The position numbers and the translations under genes were made by a program. The notes below the pieces were generated by a model. The model was not told the origin of the DNA, did no database searches, and saw only the letters and a program-made list of their open reading frames with translations. Shown here in pieces: positions 57,601 through 64,000 of a DNA stretch of 64,000 bases (positions are counted from its first letter, which is position 1; every line of letters begins with the position of its first letter). The stretch is from Vicugna pacos (lineage: Eukaryota; Chordata; Mammalia; Artiodactyla; Camelidae), in NCBI RefSeq assembly GCF_048564905.1, contig NC_132996.1, forward strand, positions 8,494,001-8,558,000. Reading direction: 5' to 3'.

Positions 57601-58526
57601 AGCAGTCATATATGTATTTTAGAAAGCTTAAAAGTAAAATATTGCATTTTATATTTACTCAGTTACTGATTATTTTCATCTTTTCATATTTATGAGGATA
57701 CTTTTAATTTTCCTTCAGCCTGAAAAACTTTTAGCATTTTACTTATAGAATTATTTGATGGACTTACTCTTCCTTTTTTCCTTGAAATACAGTTAATTTA
57801 TCGTATCGGTTCGGCTGTAAAACTGGAAGTTTGTATCTCTTAATCCCACCTATTTCCTTCTTTCTTCTCTCTCTCTCTTTCTCTGCTTTTTTTTTTAATT
57901 TTCACTGTCTTCTGGACTTTCTGAGGAGAAATCAAGTTTATTCAAGTAGTTGTTCCCCTAAATGGAGTGTTCTATATTTCTCAGAATGCTTGAGTATTTT
58001 TTTTAAGTCTTTTATTTTCAGAAATCGGGATTATCATAGTGGAATGTGGCCTGGTGACATTTGAAATGTTGTGTCCAAAACAGCTACCACATGAGCAGAC
58101 TATAGGGTTCATTGTTGTTTGGGATAATGATTATTTTCAATTTATGAAGGAATTGAAATGAGTTTGAATGTCCAGAGATGTAGTTGACAGTGTAGGGTGT
58201 TTTGCCCAGGACAGACAGTTAAGTTAAAGAAAGCAGCAAGAAAGAGTTCTGACTTACAAGCAATAAGAACATTCATCCATCAAAGTTGTATTTTGAATTT
58301 AATTCCTTCCATCATATGCCAACAAAAAAGAAAAAACAGATAGAGAAATGCTATGTATAACTACATTTACTTTTTTGGTTTCTAATTTGACAGTAAGTTA
58401 GTATGTGCATATATTATGGGTTTATATTTTGTCTAGCATATGGTTTTGGCTTGTGTATACACAAACACACATACACACACACATACAAAAATAGATGGCT
58501 GATTGAAAAATGTTTATGAATGTTTT
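57601..58526. other. Unassigned AT-rich DNA
   Basis: No gene or repeat recognised. Short CA tract at 58459-58487. Confidence 0.45.
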
Positions 58527-58543
58527 AAAAAGGAATGGCTGAG

Positions 58544-59291
58544 TATGAGACTGATATACTGCCCACTGCATAAGAGGGCTAATTATCAGAGAAATGCAAA
58601 TCAAGACGACAATGAAGTACGACCTCACACCCGTCAGAATGGCCATCATCAAAAGTCCACAAATGATAAATGCTGGAGATGGTGTGGAAAAAAGGGAAAC
58701 CTCCACCACTGTTAATGGGAATGTAGTTTGTGGCAGCTGTTATAGGAAACAGAATGGAGATTCCTTAAAAAACTAAAAATAGACTTACCATATGATCCAG
58801 CAATCCCACTCCTGGGCATTTATCTGGAGGAAACTCAAATTCGAAAAGATAACATGCAACATGGATGAACCTGGAGATTTGTCATATTAAGTGAAATAAG
58901 TCAGAAAGAGAATGATATGATATCATTTACATGTGTAATCTAAAAAAAATGACACAAATTAAAAACAGAAACAGACTCATAGACGTAGAAAATAAACTTA
59001 CGGTTACCAGTGGGGAAAGAAGGAGTTGGGGGGATAAACTGGGAGATGGAGATGTGCAGATACTAACTACTATATACAAAATAGATAAACAGCAAAGACC
59101 TACTGTATAGCACAGGGAACTATATTAAATATCTTGTAATAGCCTATAATAAAAAAGAATATGAAAAGGACTATAAATATATACATGTATAATTGAATCA
59201 CTATGCTGTACACCAGAAATTAACACAACATTGTAAACCAATTATACTTCAGTAAAAAATAAAAATAAAGATAAATTAAAAAGAAAAAAAA
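58544..59291 (+). mobile_element. Young L1 3' portion with target-site duplication
   Basis: After 35 bp not in the consensus order it reads gctaattatcagagaaatgc (58579), gaatggccatcatcaaaagt, gatccagcaatcccactcct (58795), tggatgaacctggagatttg, gaaacagactcatagacgta, tatagcacagggaactatat (59105) and caacattgtaaaccaattat (59226), with an A-rich tail. About 150 bp of consensus ORF2 are missing near 58860, where a short acatg word may have guided the deletion. Flanks aggaatggctgag (58531-58543) and agaaatggctgag (59292-59304) form a 13-bp duplication with one mismatch. The 70-codon frame inside it is relic ORF2. Confidence 0.92.
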
Positions 59292-59304
59292 AGAAATGGC
59301 TGAG

Positions 59305-59547
59305 ATCTTTTAAATTTGGAATAATAAAGTATAATTAAATTTCGAAGTTTAATTAGGACAGACAAATGGCATTAATATACATGATTTGTTTTCAGGGTAT
59401 TATGATTTTTTTGTTTTGTTCTTGTTTTTTATCTATGTTCAGTTCTATTTTTTGAAGAATTTAAAAAGTGAACATATCTCCTTCCCTCTTTAATATGATG
59501 TGAGAATTTATAATTTTTTATGTCATTTGAGTTACTATCATCATCTA
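59305..59547. other. Unassigned AT-rich DNA
   Basis: No element recognised. Confidence 0.4.
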
Positions 59548-59662
59548 AGCTATGAGCTTCTACCAGGCAAAAGTTGTATTTAACTGATTTCCCCTTTATA
59601 GCATCCATCAGAGAGTCTGAAATTTGTTAGGTGCTCAATATTTACTTATTGAATTGAATTGA
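59548..59662 (+). repeat. L2 3' end
   Basis: gctatgagcttctaccaggc, ctttatagcatccatcagag, gttaggtgctcaatatttac and ttattgaattgaattgat (59647), the L2 tail 'gactgtaagctccttgagggca...gtaggtgctcaataaatgtttgttgaattgaa'. Confidence 0.7.
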
Positions 59663-59705
59663 TTTCGGAACATCAATTTTATTTTGCAATTTATAATTAA
59701 GTTTA

Positions 59706-59783
59706 TGTTGCAACTTATAACTTACATTATATTCTATTATATTATGTTACAACTTATAACTTACATTATATTGTGTTATATTA
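59706..59783. repeat. 39-bp tandem duplication
   Basis: Two units, 59706-59744 and 59745-59783, each tgtt(g/a)caacttataact... with three visible mismatches. Diverged compared with the perfect 31-bp pair at 8956. Confidence 0.9.
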
Positions 59784-60349
59784 TGTATTATTACACACAC
59801 TTACTTATTTCACCTGTGTGCTGTTTGTGGAAGTACATCTGAAGTAAAAATGTCCCTGAAGACTTGAAAAGAGAAGGAAGAGAGAATAACAACCATAAAT
59901 ATTCCAGTAAAACAGTAATACTGTCAAATGAATTCATTTAAATTATAAGAAAGAGCAAAGTGGGTTATTGCACAGTGATTTTAAAAATCCATAAAGAAAA
60001 GGAGCATTTGGTAATAAACAGTAATATTACTAACAATTTAATTTCAAAATATATAATTCAAAAACTGATATGTAATCTAAGAAGTAATGGACAGTCTCTT
60101 TCAGAAAACAACAATTCAAGTGCCAAAAATAGGTAAATCTATAGAGGGCTTGAACATACTTAGAATATATAATTCTAAACAACAATAAAAACTTTCATTT
60201 AAAAATATAAGTTACTACTAATTGTTACAAAATAATGCTGCTCAAAATGAGATTATATAAGCAAAAACCTATAGCTATTTCTAAAGTAATACCCAGAAAA
60301 ATCCATAACCCTAAAAGTCTTTATTAAAAAACAAAAAAGCAATAAAAAC
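59784..60349. other. Unassigned A-rich DNA
   Basis: Probably the left, unrecognisable part of the old L1 that follows. Confidence 0.35.
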
Positions 60350-62030
60350 AAATAAAAAAAACCCCAAAAAGTAAAGAAAATAAGCTATGAGTTTTTTAAA
60401 AAGCTGCTAAATTAGGAAGGATTAATGAACACAAAACATAAAATAAATGTAATAATACAACAATACAAAGCAAAACAGAATTGATCAGTAAGAGAAAAAA
60501 GACATCTGAGTACTTCAAAAAAGTGTCTGCCCTACCGTACATATAAAGAAGATAAGACAAGGTGCAAATCATCTTTGTTAAAAAGAGTAATATAACCACA
60601 AAGAGGTTATTGCTAAGACAACATTTATATTAAGATAAATACTAAAACCAAGATGAAATGCACCTCTTCTAAGGGAACACAGAAATGCCATATTGACTTA
60701 AGGGTAAATAGAAAACCAAAGTATAAAATAAACAGAGAAAATGAGAGATCTAGCTTCTGAAACAGAACTCTTTTAGGTGAGTTGTATCACGATTTGTAGG
60801 ACTTGTTATTTCTTATTTATACAAAGAGACTCAGAGAACTGAAAATAAAAGCAACTATTAAATATCCTTATGAAGCTAACAAAATTCAAACTCAAACTCA
60901 AATTTATAATAGAACATAACTCAAATTCTTTGAGAAGTCGGGCTTATCTCAGACACACAAGGACATCTCACCATAAAAATGAACCAATACAATTTACTAC
61001 AATGCTACAGTGAAGTAAGGAAAAAATAAACAGTGCAGTTTATACCGAAAAGTATTTCCTATAACTAAGCTTCTATTGCTATTGAAACAAATTTTAGGGA
61101 AATAGGAATAGAAAGGAGGTATTTCTCACTATGCTAAAGATTAAATATCCCAAATCTAAAGCAAGTATCACTTTTAGTGCTGACACATTAAATAAGTGAC
61201 CATAGAATCTAGACCAGAACAAGGATACTTGATTTCCTCTCTAACCTTTTAATGTTACACGGAGAACCACTTCAAAACAATAAAATAAGGAAAATAATGA
61301 AAATGTTTTAAATATTAGGAAAGCAGAGGATTTATCAACATTGATTTTAGCATTTAATTATTTACTAGAAAATCAGTTAACAAACTATCATAAGTTATAA
61401 TTTATGTGGACTTCTAGCCTTCATATGAATAAGATTCATGAACAAAAGATCAAATATGGAAAAAAACAATAGATTTCTTTTATATCAGAAATAAACAACA
61501 GATATATAATAAGAAAGTATACTCCATTTGTAATAACAATCAAAACCTGAAAAAACTCAGAATTATCTGAACCTTGAAGAAATTGTAAAACTCTAGAGAA
61601 GGATGTATAAAACTCTTAATAAGGCTCTGTGAGTATTTCAGTACTGTTAATTTCAAAAATTTGCCCAAATTAATTGATAAATGCAATGATATTTCAAGCA
61701 AAATCCAAAGAGCATATTGCAAAGCTTATCAGGTTGATTCCAAAACTGATATGGAAAAAAATATGTCAAAAAATGAAGAGAATAACTCGGAAGTTAAAGA
61801 TATAGTAGTTTTCTTATTCAGATGTCAAATATCTATTCATCTGTAACTAAAATTTGTATTTATTGCCACAGGAATACAAGAAAGAGCAGACAATAAAAAT
61901 GAGAGTTTAGAGAGTGCAGAAATAAGCATGAAAGTATAGGAATATTTAGTGATCATAAAATTTCACGTGTGGTATGAAGATAGATTATTCAATAAGTGAG
62001 TTTCGGTTATTTGAGAAATTAAAAATTTTT
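60350..62030 (+). mobile_element. Very old L1 (L1M4/L1ME-like) ORF2
   Basis: Sense ORF2 pieces, strongly diverged: gggcttatctcagacacaca with aggacatctcacc (60950; 'ggattatctcagggatgcaagg'), aactctagagaaggatgtat (61590), caagcaaaatccaaagagca (61696) and gattccaaaactgatatgga (61736; 'gattctaaaatttatatggaaa'). Long A-rich stretches between fit LINE sense strand. No frame preserved. Limits approximate. Confidence 0.6.
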
Positions 62031-64000
62031 TTCTTTGGTACTATTTATACAAAGTCCAAACTTCACAGATATTTTAAGCAAAGACAGAAAATATGTTTAT
62101 AATCCCAGATTTGCTGAAATTATGCCTCAGTTGAACTTGACATGAATTTTTTTTTCCTTATTCTGACCCAGTATCAGTTGAATTGTTAGGGAGTAAATTT
62201 AAAAGCTTTGAGCAATGAAAATATCAAAAGATAAAGTAAAAACAAAGCAAAACAAAAAGGTAATGAACCTGTCTTGATGCCAAATATAAATATTTTTATA
62301 AGTTGAATGGTTAATAAGATTTTTTCACTTGTCTTAATTTGATGAAAAGAAAACCAAACATGCATAAACTCTACAAAGTTTTAATGTTGCAAATCTAAAC
62401 TTATGTGTTCTCTAAATCATATTGGAATGAGTGAAAGTTGTATAGTTTTAAATTTTTCTTCCTCTACTCTTCTCTGAAGAGATTTATCAAAAAAAAAATA
62501 GAATATTTGAATCAGTTTGAGAATTCTAAGGTCAAGCTTTTGTCAAATGATGTTTTCATCATCCCTTAATCAGTGTTACTTGGGAAACATAGTCAATGGT
62601 GAAAGGTTGACCAATTTAGGTTAAATAGTTTATGCCAATGCTAATGAGCATTGTGAATCTTTACCAAAAAAAAAAAAAAAAACTATTGTTTCAATGTTTC
62701 CCAAATGTATGTGACCCCAGAAACTTGTTTTATAAAAGGTGTTTCAGAGAGCACATTTTGGGAATGTGCAATATTGCTAGTCATTGTTATGTGTTTAATA
62801 GTAAAACAATTAGACTCTGAAAACACAATTTATTAAAATATTATGGATTCCAGGTATTAGTTATTCTAGATTGCATTACTTATTCTAGAACTAGAAAGGA
62901 GTTCAAATGTTACTTCTTTGGAAACTCTTTTTCTCTCACTTTCTTTTAAAGTTCTATATACTTATTCATTTCTATGTATAAAATGAATCTTCTCAAATGA
63001 ATTCAAGATTTACTAGGTGAAAGAGAAGTAACGCAATCTACTCTTAGCAAGGAAAGACACTTCAGTTTATTAAATTAATGAACATTAATTTAAGCATTTC
63101 CAATTAACCTTCTCAATCCCCAAAGTCTTCTAAAGTTCCCAGCTGTCAGTATCCATTAATCTTTCCCAGCTATGACTTGAATCATACTTTTGGTAATGTG
63201 CCATTCTCAGTGACAGTGATTAGTTGGAAAGGAGCAACTCATTAAGAGGTTGAATTCCAAGGTACCAACAGATTAAACAGTCATCTGGCAGATCGTCTGG
63301 CAAAAAATTATATCCTTGCCTCCATAGGAAGAAAAATGCCGCCTCATCAGTACCAAGAACTCCCCCTTTCTTGTTCTATTTATTACACGTCAAGCTATTC
63401 TTAGATAGATGGGAACAACTTTCTCCCCTACTGCCTGAATCACCATCTAATTAAAATAAATATAGGATACATCATATTACAGGCTGAAAACTTATTCTAA
63501 GGTAATATTTCCTTTGAAAATATATAATAAGTCATTCATCTTCTGAACATCAAACCAGAATTTAAAGAAATAATGTTAAATATGAATCATAATTACTAAA
63601 CCTTACATGAAAATATAAAACTCCTTTCATTGGAAAAAATTCATCAAACCAATCATTTTTATTTCCATAATGGAATGCTATGTATTGACACCTAATTATC
63701 TTTTTACAGAGAAGACTAGAACGGTCTTTTTTAAAGAGAAGACAGAACAGAGAAGACTCTAACAGTATGATAACAGTACACCTGTTGGTGTAGTTCATTA
63801 ATTATGATCATTATAGTTCTTACCTCCTAAAATTATTCTCTGGAATTCACAATGATTGTTTACATTTAAATCAGATTATAAAATTAACTTGGGTAACTAA
63901 TAAAATTATTTTTGTTTACTATAACTTCATTTTAAAACCTTAGCAAAGATGATGTTTTGGTATATTTTAAATAAGGGGAATCCTATTGATAGATTACCAA
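62031..64000. other. Unassigned AT-rich DNA
   Basis: No gene or repeat recognised to the window end. An A run lies at 62665-62682. The block 63100-63420 is somewhat less AT-rich. The minus frame 63562-63798 has no known motif. Confidence 0.5.

Overview
This window reads as AT-rich, gene-free nuclear DNA of a mammal. I found no protein-coding gene, exon, CpG-island promoter, structural RNA gene, or any bacterial or phage feature. The longest open frames (about 120 to 150 codons) lie in repeats or unassigned AT-rich DNA and show no family signature. It could be a gene desert or the inside of a long intron; the sequence alone does not decide which.

The best clue to the organism is the LINE-1 (L1) 3' ends. 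Several young copies carry the wording tagtcagtttacaatgttg followed by tgtcaatttctggtgtacag, which I associate with camelid L1s. One older copy (29.5 kb) carries the version ending in cagcaaagtgattcagttat, which is common across cetartiodactyls. I saw no ruminant or pig SINEs. A camelid (camel, llama or alpaca lineage) is therefore the likely source; this is inference from memory of repeat families, not a search.

Layout: 0-12.6 kb holds a MIR, a well-bounded solo LTR with a tandem CCAAT-box array (1.41-1.91 kb), an MLT1 LTR, a TA/CA microsatellite, a perfect 31-bp duplication and a second ERV-type LTR. 12.6-16.8 kb has no recognised repeat. 16.8-20.3 kb is an L1 cluster: two old fragments fused head to tail, a younger L1 3' end nested in the first, and a mini-L1 that keeps both ends and lacks the middle. 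20.3-29.8 kb holds MIR, L2, an LTR-like repeat, another ERV-type LTR, an old L1 and a cetartiodactyl L1 tail. 31-33.3 kb holds two MER5-like hAT elements, an old L1 and an MLT1 LTR. 33.3-38.8 kb is mostly unassigned. 38.8-47.2 kb is dense in nested repeats: an L1 inside an MLT1 LTR, a tiny L1 tail inside a MIR, MaLR LTRs, and an L1 tail inside a Tigger1. 48.1-52.7 kb contains an isolated L1 5' UTR, old L1 pieces, a second copy of the LTR-like repeat, a Z-DNA-prone tract and a MER5-like element. 54.9-59.7 kb has more L1 pieces, a hAT-type MITE and a young L1 with clear target-site duplications. The last part is an old L1 followed by unassigned AT-rich DNA.

There are no genes working together here. 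The biological content is a layered record of transposon insertion, in which nested elements give a relative order of events. I did not find an undescribed functional system. The most unusual items are the isolated L1 5' UTR, the both-ends mini-L1, the U3 CCAAT array and the dispersed LTR-like pair.
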